From Fischerella sp. PCC 9605 (GTDB lineage: Bacteria > Cyanobacteriota > Cyanobacteriia > Cyanobacteriales > Nostocaceae), in contig NZ_KI912154.1 of NCBI RefSeq assembly GCF_000517105.1, positions 156,869 to 220,868 on the forward strand: a stretch of 64,000 nucleotides of DNA. Reading direction: 5' to 3'. The translations under genes and the position numbers were made by a program. The notes under the pieces are model-generated. The model made no database searches and was not told the DNA's origin. It worked only from the letters and a program-made list of their open reading frames with translations. This document shows positions 1 through 8,505 of this stretch, one piece after another. Positions within the stretch are counted from its first letter, which is position 1. Every line of letters starts with the position of its first letter.

Positions 1-1140
1 TAAAAGGACGGCGATCGCTGCCAATGCTGCTCCGATCAAACCGGAACTAGTAACATTGGCAATAGAATTACTGATAAACCGTGATTCATCTAAGGTAGGT
101 GTGAGAACTGTTCCCTCAGGAATAACACCAGATTTTCTCAATTCTTCTATTCGCTTTTTTACTCCATCGACAACATCAATTGTGTTGGCATCTGGCTGCT
201 TTTGGATGCTGACTTTTACCGCTGGTTCCCCGTTAAGTAAGACGAATAGGCGTTGTTTTTCTGTACCATCAATGACTTCAGCAAAGTCACGTAGATAGAT
301 GCGACTGGGAGGAGTGGGAGAGGGGGAGACAGGGAGAGTGGAGGAAGTGGAAGAAGTGGGGGAAGATGAGGAGACTTCAAAAGAAAGATTGCGGATTTCA
401 TCAGCGGTTTGGAAGCGTCCGACAGTGCGGGTGAGAGGTTCGGAATTTTGTCCAAAAATTCGACCACCAGAGATATCTTGGTTCCGATTTGTCAGTTCAT
501 TAAGTACATCTGTTAAACCAACACCCAATGCTTGTAAGCGATCTAAATCTATATTTAGCCTGACTTCTTCTTGTACTCCTCCCGATACGTCTACCCCCGC
601 TACTCCTGACACCACACTTAGTTCACGAACTAGTTCTTCTTCGGCAAATACCCGCAAATCAACACCTTTTAATGAAGGTGAAGTTAATGCCAATTCGTAA
701 ATAGGTGATTGAGAAGGGTCAAATTTAAAGATACGAGGTTCTTCTATCGTGTCTGGTAAATTACTTCTGGCTCTATTAAATGCAGCTGTGGCATCATTGA
801 GGGCTTGGTCAATATTACCTCCCGGTTGAAAGAACAAATCCAAATTTATCTGTCCTTCGCGGGTTTGAGAAAAAATTTGCACCACGCCCTCTGTAGCAGC
901 AAAAGCTTCTTCCAGTGGCTTAGTGACTTCGTCTACCGCTACCTCTGGTGAAACTCCAGGGGCTTCGATTCGCACACCAATCCGGGGATAGGTAATTGAT
1001 GGCAGTAAATCTACTGGCAGTTTAGTAATAAAAAATATGCCCATTACAATCACTGCCAAGGTTAGCATCAGTGTGCCGATGTGTTGGCGGATAGCGAGGG
1101 CGCTGACACTAAATCCCCCACCCTGTTTTGTTGCCTGCAT
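1..1140 (-). CDS. RND efflux transporter (AcrB/MexB-like), N-terminal 380 residues
   Basis: Inner-membrane proton-driven efflux pump subunit of the HAE/AcrB class. The frame is open from the ATG at 1140 to the left window edge, so only the N-terminal part is present. It starts MQATKQGGGFSVSALAIRQH, then a first membrane helix (about residues 22-40) and the family motif KLPVDLLPSITYPRIGV. Downstream IYLRDFAEVIDG and GEPAVKVSIQKQPDAN are typical porter-domain segments. Residues about 257-280 are a Ser/Pro/Thr-rich stretch (SSSSPTSSTSSTLPVSPSPT) between NLSFEV and IYLRDF, absent from usual family members as I know them; it is encoded by a CTCCC-type low-complexity repeat. The adaptor gene lies 126 bp upstream on the same strand, the usual tripartite pump arrangement. 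The substrate cannot be told. Confidence 0.93.
   Translation of the reverse strand, partial: MQATKQGGGFSVSALAIRQHIGTLMLTLAVIVMGIFFITKLPVDLLPSITYPRIGVRIEAPGVSPEVAVDEVTKPLEEAFAATEGVVQIFSQTREGQINLDLFFQPGGNIDQALNDATAAFNRARSNLPDTIEEPRIFKFDPSQSPIYELALTSPSLKGVDLRVFAEEELVRELSVVSGVAGVDVSGGVQEEVRLNIDLDRLQALGVGLTDVLNELTNRNQDISGGRIFGQNSEPLTRTVGRFQTADEIRNLSFEVSSSSPTSSTSSTLPVSPSPTPPSRIYLRDFAEVIDGTEKQRLFVLLNGEPAVKVSIQKQPDANTIDVVDGVKKRIEELRKSGVIPEGTVLTPTLDESRFISNSIANVTSSGLIGAALAAIAVLL
297..372. repeat. Low-complexity CTCCC/CCACT repeat inside the RND gene
   Basis: A purine-rich tract on the plus strand (gagtgggagagggggagaca and similar units), pyrimidine-rich on the coding strand. It is in frame and adds about 24 Ser/Pro/Thr residues to the transporter. 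Similar tracts occur between genes at 27061-27118 and 18340-18410. Confidence 0.7.
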
Positions 1141-1172
1141 CTTTCTAATTCAAGATAAATAAATGTTCTTGT

Positions 1173-1269
1173 GGTGGCTGTTGGTAGTTAGTTGTTGGTT
1201 GTTGTACCCTGCGGGAAGCCGCTGGCGCGTCTATGGAACGATCAACTACCAACAATCAACTACCAACTA
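1173..1269. repeat. STRR-type inverted repeat between adaptor and transporter
   Basis: A TTGGTAGTTAGTTGTTGG-type array is followed by its inverted form (CAACTACCAACAATCAACTA). Between them is a GC-rich segment ACCCTGCGGGAAGCCGCTGG. The stop codon of the adaptor gene (1267-1269) lies in the right arm. Transcribed, it would fold as a long hairpin between the two pump genes. Confidence 0.65.
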
Positions 1270-2631
1270 TTTAGGAGTGGAATCTAATTTTTCAGAAAGT
1301 ATCGAAAGACTTACGGCATCCCGATCTCGTAAAGGCTTGCCACTCCGCACTACATACGATTCACCCGGTTCCAAGCCAGATATAATTTCCACTTTGCCAT
1401 CAGCACGTTTACCTAGCGTTACGGATCTGGCAGCAACCGTTGTTTTATCTCCTCCCCGTACCACCACAAACACTTTGCCCTGATTATTTTCGATCTTGGA
1501 TTCTGGATTTTGGTTAGGGCTTTCTCCCTCTCTTCCCTGAATGGCTGTTAACGGCACTACCACTCGTTCTTGTCCTCTATTAGCAAAATTCACTCTTGCA
1601 TACAGCCCACTAGTAATTTTACTGTCCCTATTGGGAATCACTATTTCTATCGGCACTAAGTAAGTATTAGCTGCTGGGGTAATGCGCGTTATCGTGCCAA
1701 CGTAGGTGTTGTTAGGAAAAGCATCTAGCTTCACTTCTACGGACTGTCCCACTCGAATATTTGCCAGTTCTTTATCAGAAACTTCAAATTCCACTTTTAT
1801 ACGGCTAAAATCACCGATTTTCAATATTTCATTACCTGGTTGCAGCAGATCTCCCGGTTCTGGCACTTTGTCTAAAACTGCACCAGCGATGGGGGATGCG
1901 ATCCTAGAATAGGATCTGCGCTCTTTTGCTTGCGCCACTAACGCTTGTTGAGCAGTTAATCTACCTTTGGCAGCAGCAACGGCTTCCTCTTCTGTACGCA
2001 CTTGCTCTTGGGCAGCACGTAATGCTTGTGCAGCGGTTTGGGCATTGGTGCGCGCTTGTTCGGCTGCTTGTTGCGAAATCGCACCTTCTTTCAACAGTTT
2101 CTCCTGCCTGTTTGCATCCGAAAGCGCTTGCGCTACCTGCAATCGCGCCTGTTCTACCTCAACACGGGCATTACTGGCTTGAGCATTTGCTCTGGCTACT
2201 TCCGATCTAAGTGCTGCTAGTTCTGCTTCGGCTTGATTTAATTCTGTTTTCAGGATTGTATCGTCAACCTGTCCGATAATTTGTCCTAGTCTGAGGGTAT
2301 CTCCCTCATCTACATTCAATGCTACAAGGCGTCCTTCTACCTGCGATCGCAGCGATACTTCGCGGAATGGTTTGGTAATGCCTCTATATTCTAATTGTTG
2401 TTGCAAACCACTCTCACGGGCGATTGCTACATCTACAGGTGTTGCACCACCCGCTTGTCCAGCCGCACCACGACGTTCTTGTTGAGCTTCAGCTGATTCT
2501 TTGGGAAGTGAACCGCAACTTCCCATCAGCAGTCCAAGACTTGATAAAAAAGCTAGCAATAAGATTGATGAACACGATGAGAAGGAATGATTTTTGATTA
2601 TTTTACGCGGCTGATTTCCGTTCCAAATCAT
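1267..2631 (-). CDS. RND efflux periplasmic adaptor subunit (HlyD/MFP family), lipoprotein
   Basis: Membrane fusion protein that links the RND pump to an outer-membrane channel. The N-terminus has a hydrophobic stretch followed by LLMGSC, a plausible lipobox with Cys about residue 39, so a lipid-anchored periplasmic protein is likely. Then come a lipoyl-type half (VEGRLVALNVDEGDTLRLGQ), a long Ala/Gln/Glu-rich alpha-helical hairpin (about residues 125-225), the second lipoyl half (SPIAGAVLDKVPEPGD) and beta-barrel segments. The length of 454 residues is normal. ATG at 2631 is preceded by AGGAG about 10 nt upstream. Same strand as, and upstream of, the transporter, so probably one transcription unit. 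A TolC partner is not in the window. Confidence 0.93.
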   Translation of the reverse strand: MIWNGNQPRKIIKNHSFSSCSSILLLAFLSSLGLLMGSCGSLPKESAEAQQERRGAAGQAGGATPVDVAIARESGLQQQLEYRGITKPFREVSLRSQVEGRLVALNVDEGDTLRLGQIIGQVDDTILKTELNQAEAELAALRSEVARANAQASNARVEVEQARLQVAQALSDANRQEKLLKEGAISQQAAEQARTNAQTAAQALRAAQEQVRTEEEAVAAAKGRLTAQQALVAQAKERRSYSRIASPIAGAVLDKVPEPGDLLQPGNEILKIGDFSRIKVEFEVSDKELANIRVGQSVEVKLDAFPNNTYVGTITRITPAANTYLVPIEIVIPNRDSKITSGLYARVNFANRGQERVVVPLTAIQGREGESPNQNPESKIENNQGKVFVVVRGGDKTTVAARSVTLGKRADGKVEIISGLEPGESYVVRSGKPLRDRDAVSLSILSEKLDSTPK

Positions 2632-3332
2632 TACTATTTTGCTCCTAGGCAGTTTTGGCTATGACACCCGTTTATTAACAACCAGTCACGATGGATATCA
2701 TGAATATCACTTGGGCTATAGATATAAGGGAAAAGTTCCCTAAAAAAAGAGATAAAGTGTAAGTTTTATTTCATTATTTATCACAATTTTTTGTATAAAA
2801 AACTACTATTTATTTTATAGAGAAGAGCGAGCATAATGCTAAGTATGCTGATTTATCAAGGCTTAAATGTGAACTGATGCAATTATTTATTTAGTATAAA
2901 TTTTTATGGCTGATTTTGTCTCTACTTATAGACATAGGAGTTGTAATCGCTGAAAATAAGCCTTTTTGTAGTTGGCTTCAACCTAACAGAAGTAATCAAA
3001 ATAATTAGAAAGAAGAATTGAACATACTATCACTCCTAGTTGTTTTTATCTTTATCCTAGAGACTATACCTAGGAGGTACATGAGGAGAAAGTCATGTGT
3101 ACACCCATGACTTAAGTCATGTGTTTACCATGTCAAATGTGATGAATTCATATTTTCTTTTCTAAAGGAACAAAAGAGTTATTTATTTACAACGCTGTAG
3201 CAAAACTACCAGTAATTCTTATAATATTTAGTTTATATTAAGAAAGGTAAAATTATTGGAAATAACGGACACACATAATGTATGTCCCCTTGTAAGCAGT
3301 TGTAACTTTACTTTACGCGAGGAAGGCTAACA
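2632..3332. other. Intergenic, AT-rich, divergent promoter region
   Basis: About 700 bases between the divergent efflux adaptor and lyase genes. I find no coding frame or structured RNA. The one clear feature is a perfect 16-bp palindrome CATGACTTAAGTCATG at 3106-3121, with another GTCATGTGT just to its left, which could be an operator. No assigned regulator. Confidence 0.5.
3106..3121. promoter_or_regulatory. Perfect 16-bp palindrome upstream of the lyase gene
   Basis: CATGACTTAAGTCATG, flanked on the left by AGTCATGTGTACACC, so the AGTCATG half-site occurs twice in direct and inverted order. It lies about 210 bp before the lyase start. A regulator-binding role is inference from symmetry only. 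Confidence 0.3.
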
Positions 3333-3863
3333 GTGACATCACCACTTGTACAAACTACTGACGAATCTCTACTCGCGGAATTTTTCCAAGCATCAGTGGG
3401 TAAATGGCGCTCTGAGAGGCGTTATTATACCCTGCCGGAAGGAGAAACAAAAGTGATGGAGAGTTTAATTACGATCCGGTTTTTAGAACAGGGATGTGAT
3501 GAATTGCAAAAGCTAGCTCAAATGCACGGTTTGCCTGCTACAGTGAATTTGACCTGTGGTGCTGAAGTAACTTGGGAAAGTACTAATTCGATTTCAGGCA
3601 GGAAAGAATCAAACGGGAAAACCATATTTGGAGCTTTAGGAAGTGTATTGTATCGCGATCGCGGTTTCGCCACAACTAAGCCAGTTACCGCCCAGTATTA
3701 CTTCCCCAATCCCAAAACCCTATGTTTGCGAACTGAGTACAATGGCTCTGTATTTGAGGAAGAGTTAAAGCTAGTCGGCAGCAAGTATCGAACACGACAG
3801 ACAATTATCTCTCGTGCTGGCGAACAGTTGATGATTGGTCAGTATTTGGAAAAAAGGATTTAG
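3333..3863 (+). CDS. Phycobiliprotein lyase, CpcS/CpeS family
   Basis: Chromophore lyase that attaches a bilin (usually phycocyanobilin) to a cysteine of phycobiliprotein subunits for the phycobilisome. The 176-residue protein has the family opening FFQASVGKWRSERRYYTLP (about residues 17-35), then ESLITIRFLEQ and a series of beta-strand segments such as FGALGSVLYRDRGFATT and AQYYFPNPKTLCLRTEY, matching the lipocalin-like barrel. No phycobiliprotein gene is adjacent. Subtype (CpcS, CpcU or CpcV) and target cysteine cannot be assigned from sequence alone, so no symbol is given. ATG at 3333 follows GAGGAAGG. Confidence 0.88.
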   Translation: MTSPLVQTTDESLLAEFFQASVGKWRSERRYYTLPEGETKVMESLITIRFLEQGCDELQKLAQMHGLPATVNLTCGAEVTWESTNSISGRKESNGKTIFGALGSVLYRDRGFATTKPVTAQYYFPNPKTLCLRTEYNGSVFEEELKLVGSKYRTRQTIISRAGEQLMIGQYLEKRI

Positions 3864-4090
3864 ATAGCTCCTATAGAATTGTTATGGGGGCAAAGCCATC
3901 TCGCGTAAAGACTTGGATTGTTTGTTTTATTTGGTTCCTTGTAGTAGTTGGAATCACAATACTTTATATTTACCCCTCGATTAGTTGCAAGCTATGGACG
4001 AACCAACAGGGTTGTGAAATCAATGAGTGGAGGATACGCAATGAACCACCATGACTACTCCCTTCCCATCACAAAACTACCTAATTCATC

Positions 4091-4654
4091 TCACAACTGT
4101 AACTCAAACCCAGGCAAAACCTCTTCACCAGAAAGTATGGCTGGGAGTTGAACCACCTTTGCAGGTTGTCCAAGTTTGTAAATTTCTACCTGCCCATCTT
4201 GAGGATTAATCAGCCAGCCTAAGCGCAAACCATTTTCTACATACTCCTGCATCTTATCTTGCAAGGATTTGAGACTGTCAGTTTCAGACCGCAATTCAAT
4301 CACAAAGTCAGGCATCAGTGGGGGAAATTTTTTGCGTTCTTCTGGAGTCAGTGCTTCCCAACGCTCCAATTTTACCCAAGCAGCATCGGGCGATCGCTGT
4401 GCCCCATTGGGCAGTTTAAATATAGTAGAGGAGCTGAAAACTTTTCCTAATCGAGTTTGGCGGTTCCAGTTATTCAAATCAGTAATCAAATCTGCTTCTT
4501 GTCCTCCGCTTTCTCCTCCCACTGGTGGCACTATAATCAATTCTCCTTTTGCATTCATTTCTAGGTTCAAATCTCTGTTCGCCATGCAGAGTTGATAAAA
4601 TTGCTCATCCGTAAGATGCATAATAGGCTCTAGGTTTAGCACAACAGTATTCAT
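4091..4654 (-). CDS. Uma2 family (DUF820) PD-(D/E)XK nuclease-like protein
   Basis: Member of a family greatly expanded in cyanobacteria with a restriction-endonuclease-like fold; cellular role unknown. Visible motifs are SPDAAWVKLERW (acidic residue of the PD motif), PDFVIELRSETDS (the E-x-R variant strand) and DKMQEYVENGLRLGWLINPQ, which is the classic C-terminal Uma2 block. I take ATG at 4654 (MNTVVLNLEPIMHL, 187 residues); a TTG three codons earlier is possible. Single gene with its own downstream G+C-rich repeat (about 4700-4745). Confidence 0.88.
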   Translation of the reverse strand: MNTVVLNLEPIMHLTDEQFYQLCMANRDLNLEMNAKGELIIVPPVGGESGGQEADLITDLNNWNRQTRLGKVFSSSTIFKLPNGAQRSPDAAWVKLERWEALTPEERKKFPPLMPDFVIELRSETDSLKSLQDKMQEYVENGLRLGWLINPQDGQVEIYKLGQPAKVVQLPAILSGEEVLPGFELQL

Positions 4655-4768
4655 ATAAGGCAACTTAATTTTGAGTTAGCCAGAAATTAAATTACCCTAA
4701 TCCTAACCCCTCCTCGCTTACGAGGAGGGGCTGGGGGTGGGGTTTCTAAAAAAACTAAAACAAACCAA

Positions 4769-6481
4769 TTAATAATGATTCCCTGATTTGCGATGATGTA
4801 CGGCTGTAACACCATCAGGATCTAACACTTTGCCATTATCCACAATCGCATATACCAGCCAGTGATCGCCAGCTTCCATCCGGTGTTGTACAGTGCATTC
4901 CAGGTATGCCAGCGCATCTGTGAGGATGGGATTGCCATTTTCAGTTTCTTCAGTGGCAATACCAGCAAAACGGTCTTGTGCCGGGCCAAAGGGTTTGAGG
5001 AAGTGCTTCATCAACCCCAAGTGATTGCCTTCTCTAAGGATGTTGAGAACGAATGTGTTACCTGAGTGTGTCAGTGGTTCGACTGCGCGGTCTTTGGCAA
5101 CGGCAATGGTAAAACCAGGGGGATTAAAGCTTGCCTGCGATACCCAAGAGGCTAACATTGCACTGGAGATATCGCCTCGCTTGGCTGTGAGAACACATAA
5201 CGATCCAACAATTCGTCCAACGGCTTGTTCAACGTTGGTGGCGGGTTGGCTGGGAGTACGCACTTTTTTAGCTTTCTTCAGTGCTTGGGCGAAGTCGGTT
5301 CCTGCTTCTTCGCACATTTGCAGGGTGACATCGTTAGGTTTGAATTTCACCCGAATTGGGTCAAAGCCAAACCGATAGCCAGCGTCTTTGAGTTTGCCTT
5401 CAATTAAATCTATGGCTTCGCCACTCCAGCCATAGGAACCAAATACACCCGCGAGTTTGTTTTTAGCAGCGGTGGAAAGAACAATACCCAAAGCAGTTTG
5501 CACTGGTGTGGGTGCGTGACCGCCAAGGGTAGGGGAACCGATAATAAAACCTGCTGCTTTCTCTACAGCAGCTTGAATTTCAGCAGGTTCGGCAACTTCG
5601 CAGTTAATTGATTCGACGCTAACACCAGCTTTAGTGATGCCGTGGGCGATCGCTTGGGCTAATGTTGCGGTATTTCCGTAAGCAGAAGCATAAATTAATG
5701 CAATATAAGTATCTTGGGAGGTTTGCTGCTGACTCCATTCCCGATAAGCTTTGGTGAGTTCAATTAAGCCATAACGCACCAAAGGCCCGTGATTGGGTGC
5801 ATACATTCTCACCTGCAAATCGGCAAGTTTTTCCAACGCAGTTTCGATTTGACGCGCATGGGGAGCCATCAAACACTCAAAATAATAGCGACGATCTTCT
5901 AGAAAAGCTTGCCAACCTTCATCAAACACCTGATCGCCACAGATGTGCGTACCAAATAGTTTATCTGTGTATAAAATTTCTGTTTGCGGATCGTAGGTGC
6001 AAAGTTGATCTGGGTAGCGGGGGTTTGGTGTGGGGATAAATTCCAAATGATGGCCTTTGCCTAAATCAAGCGTTTCTTCTCCCCGCTTGACAAGAATGGG
6101 CAAATCTGGGTTTTCCAATGCCCCGCGCAAATTGATTGCCCCAGGATTAGAACAAACAAAAGTTATCTGCGGCGCACGTTCCAGCAAAACTTTTAATGTG
6201 GCGGCACGGTTGGGATTGACGTGACCGAGAATCACATAATCAATTTGTTTTAAATCAATCCGCTGCTGCAACGCATCTAAATAAATTTGCGTAAACGTTT
6301 CTCCGGGAGGGTCAATCAGGGCAATTTTATCACCTTGAATCAAATAGGAATTCGCAGTTGTACCCTTGGCAAGGGCATATTCAATTTCAAATCTGAGACG
6401 AGTCCAACTGCGCGATCGCAATATAGTTGTATCCGTCACGATGGGGAGAATTTGAACGTCACGGGGTTTTGTGGATGTCAT
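4769..6481 (-). CDS. flv1B: Flavodiiron protein Flv1-type (noncanonical diiron site)
   Basis: Diflavin flavodiiron protein of the oxygen photoreduction (Mehler-like) system, which works as a heterodimer with Flv3. Domains: metallo-beta-lactamase-like (about 1-255), flavodoxin-like (about 260-400, YIALIYASAYGNTATLAQAI), and C-terminal flavin reductase (about 425-570, SSAMLASWVSQASFNPPGF). The HxExDH diiron motif reads H87-V-N89-P-N91-R92, so acidic and His ligands are replaced, as known for Flv1 and Flv2. The neighbour upstream is canonical Flv3-type with no extra gene between them, unlike flv4-sll0218-flv2 loci. Adjacency suggests the heterocyst-linked flv1B/flv3B pair described in Anabaena; the B assignment is inference. 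Confidence 0.9.
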   Translation of the reverse strand: MTSTKPRDVQILPIVTDTTILRSRSWTRLRFEIEYALAKGTTANSYLIQGDKIALIDPPGETFTQIYLDALQQRIDLKQIDYVILGHVNPNRAATLKVLLERAPQITFVCSNPGAINLRGALENPDLPILVKRGEETLDLGKGHHLEFIPTPNPRYPDQLCTYDPQTEILYTDKLFGTHICGDQVFDEGWQAFLEDRRYYFECLMAPHARQIETALEKLADLQVRMYAPNHGPLVRYGLIELTKAYREWSQQQTSQDTYIALIYASAYGNTATLAQAIAHGITKAGVSVESINCEVAEPAEIQAAVEKAAGFIIGSPTLGGHAPTPVQTALGIVLSTAAKNKLAGVFGSYGWSGEAIDLIEGKLKDAGYRFGFDPIRVKFKPNDVTLQMCEEAGTDFAQALKKAKKVRTPSQPATNVEQAVGRIVGSLCVLTAKRGDISSAMLASWVSQASFNPPGFTIAVAKDRAVEPLTHSGNTFVLNILREGNHLGLMKHFLKPFGPAQDRFAGIATEETENGNPILTDALAYLECTVQHRMEAGDHWLVYAIVDNGKVLDPDGVTAVHHRKSGNHY

Positions 6482-6512
6482 GGCTTTTTAGGGATCGGGG
6501 ATTGGGGAATAG

Positions 6513-6637
6513 ATAGTAGATAGTAGATAGTAGTTAGTAGGTAGTAGATAGTAGTTAGTAGATAGTAGATAGTAGATAGTAGTTAGTAGGTAATGGCCAA
6601 CAATCAACTACTAACCACTAACCACTAACCACTAACT
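6513..6637. repeat. STRR array (GTAGATA/GTTAGTA heptads) with inverted right arm
   Basis: About 80 bases of TAGATAGTAGATAGTAGTTAG-type heptads are followed by the inverted form (CAACTACTAACCACTAACCA). It fills the flv3-flv1 gap, so a co-transcript would carry a large hairpin between the two partner cistrons. Confidence 0.8.
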
Positions 6638-6641
6638 AAAT

Positions 6642-8360
6642 TTAATAATGATTCCCTACCTTACGATGATGCACGGCAGTCAGCGCATCTGGCTTACTCA
6701 CCCGTCCTGCATAGACTGTGCTGTAAACAATCCAGTGATCGCCTCCATCCATCCTACTGGTAACTTCGCACTCTAAGTATGCCAAGGCGTCGGTAAGGAT
6801 AGGCGCACCGTTTTCGGCTGGCTGGGTTTTGACTCCTTCAAAGCGGTCAGCACCAGGGGCAAAGCGTTTGAGGAAGTGCTTCATTAAGCCTTGGTAATTA
6901 GCTTCTTCAAGGACATTCAGCACAAATTTATCGCCTACTTGCATGAGTGATTCAATAGCCCTGTCTTTTGCCACTGCAATTGACACTCCCAAAGGTTTGA
7001 AGCTGGCTTGACTAACCCAAGAGGCAAGCATCGCACTTTTCACATCACCTTTTTTGGCGGTGATGATGTATAGTCCACCACTGATTCTGCCCAGTGCTTT
7101 GTCCAAGTCAGCACCAAGAGATTTCATTTGCTTGATGCTTTTATCGCGTGTCACCCATTGTCCTAAGTCTGTTCCCGCTTCTTCCAGCAATTTGTAAGTG
7201 TTTTCTGTAGGTGTTTCTCGAATTTGAATTGCTGGGAAAGCTGGTGTTAAACCCAAGTCCCGGAATTTATTCAGCAGCGGATAAATCGGTTCGTCATCGC
7301 CACCGTTGGATTCAAATATCCCTACAGTTTGTTTTTCTTTAGCAGCAGCTAAAACAGTACCGAGGGCAGTTTGGGCAGCAGCACTAGAAACTGGCGGTGT
7401 CCCCACAACAATTCCCGCACAGCGACCGACGAGTTCTTGGAGTTCTTGTAAATCTGCTGTTTTGAGATCCACCAATTCCACTGCTACGCCAGTTTTGCTG
7501 ATACCGTTGGCGATCGCTTGGGCGAGGCGATCGCCAAAGCCGTATTCAGAAACGTAAAATACTCCAACGGTAGTTTCTGCTTTGGTTTGGGATTGACTCC
7601 AAGTGCGATAGCGTCCGGTGAGTTCTTCAACGTTGTGGTATAACAATGGCCCGTGACCTGTGGCAATCATGCCAATTTTTTCCAGTTCACCCATGCGCTT
7701 GAGTGCAGATAGCACCGATCGCGCATTGGGAGCCATCAAGCATTCATAGTAAAACTGAAAATCTGGTGATATCGCGTCTAAATCTTCGTCAAAAGTGGCA
7801 TCTGAGCAATAGTGCAACCCAAAAGCATCGCAGGTAAATAGGATTTGGTTTTTGTGGTCGTAGGTGAAAATGGTGTCAGGCCAGTGTAAATTTGGTGCAA
7901 TCACGAATTCTAGTTCATGACCGTTGCCTAAATCTAAGCGATCGCCATTTTTGACAATCCGTCGCTTGAACGGCTGATGCACCATATCTTCCAGAAACTG
8001 AATTGCCACTTTAGAACCAACAACGGTGATTTCCGGAGCAAGTTGCAGGACATCTTTAACTAAACCGCTGTGATCTGGCTCTGTGTGGCTGATAATTAAA
8101 TAGTCAATATCTGCTGGATTGATTTGATTTTTGAGGGTGTCTAAAAATAACTGGCGAAACTTTTCGTGGGAAGTATCTACTAAAGCAGTCTGTTCACCAC
8201 GGATGAGAAACGAGTTATAGGTAGTACCGTTTTGGAGACCGAATTCGATATCGAAGCGATCGCGATCCCAATCCAGAGAACGAATAGTCGTTGTTTCCGG
8301 CGCAATTTCAGTGACCTGGATGGTCAGTCTTTTTTTCGGATTTTCGGCGAGTGCTACCAT
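6642..8360 (-). CDS. flv3B: Flavodiiron protein Flv3-type (canonical diiron site)
   Basis: Partner of the Flv1-type protein; uses NAD(P)H- or ferredoxin-derived electrons to reduce O2 to water. The diiron motif is intact: H92-T-E94-P-D96-H97, with further ligands in NLHWPDT, CDAFGLH and ATGHGP. Flavodoxin domain starts near TTVGVFYVSEYGFGD and the flavin reductase domain near GDVKSAMLASWVSQASFKPL. 572 residues, normal length. ATG at 8360 has GGAGGGGAG directly upstream. First gene of a two-gene unit with flv1 161 bp downstream, divergent from coaX across 145 bp of AT-rich DNA. Confidence 0.92.
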   Translation of the reverse strand: MVALAENPKKRLTIQVTEIAPETTTIRSLDWDRDRFDIEFGLQNGTTYNSFLIRGEQTALVDTSHEKFRQLFLDTLKNQINPADIDYLIISHTEPDHSGLVKDVLQLAPEITVVGSKVAIQFLEDMVHQPFKRRIVKNGDRLDLGNGHELEFVIAPNLHWPDTIFTYDHKNQILFTCDAFGLHYCSDATFDEDLDAISPDFQFYYECLMAPNARSVLSALKRMGELEKIGMIATGHGPLLYHNVEELTGRYRTWSQSQTKAETTVGVFYVSEYGFGDRLAQAIANGISKTGVAVELVDLKTADLQELQELVGRCAGIVVGTPPVSSAAAQTALGTVLAAAKEKQTVGIFESNGGDDEPIYPLLNKFRDLGLTPAFPAIQIRETPTENTYKLLEEAGTDLGQWVTRDKSIKQMKSLGADLDKALGRISGGLYIITAKKGDVKSAMLASWVSQASFKPLGVSIAVAKDRAIESLMQVGDKFVLNVLEEANYQGLMKHFLKRFAPGADRFEGVKTQPAENGAPILTDALAYLECEVTSRMDGGDHWIVYSTVYAGRVSKPDALTAVHHRKVGNHY

Positions 8361-8505
8361 AACTCCCCTCCATAGCGAATGAGTATTTTTTCCTCTTATT
8401 ATATTCTCGCACGGAGTTATTGTAAATATTTATTAAAAAATTTATATATAAGTTAAAAAATGTAAAAGTATAAAATCGCACTCAATATATTGAAGTGATG
8501 AAGAG

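Noticed and set aside
4769..8360. flv4-flv2 operon
   Set aside because: There is no small membrane-protein gene (sll0218 type) between the two, as is usual for flv4-flv2.
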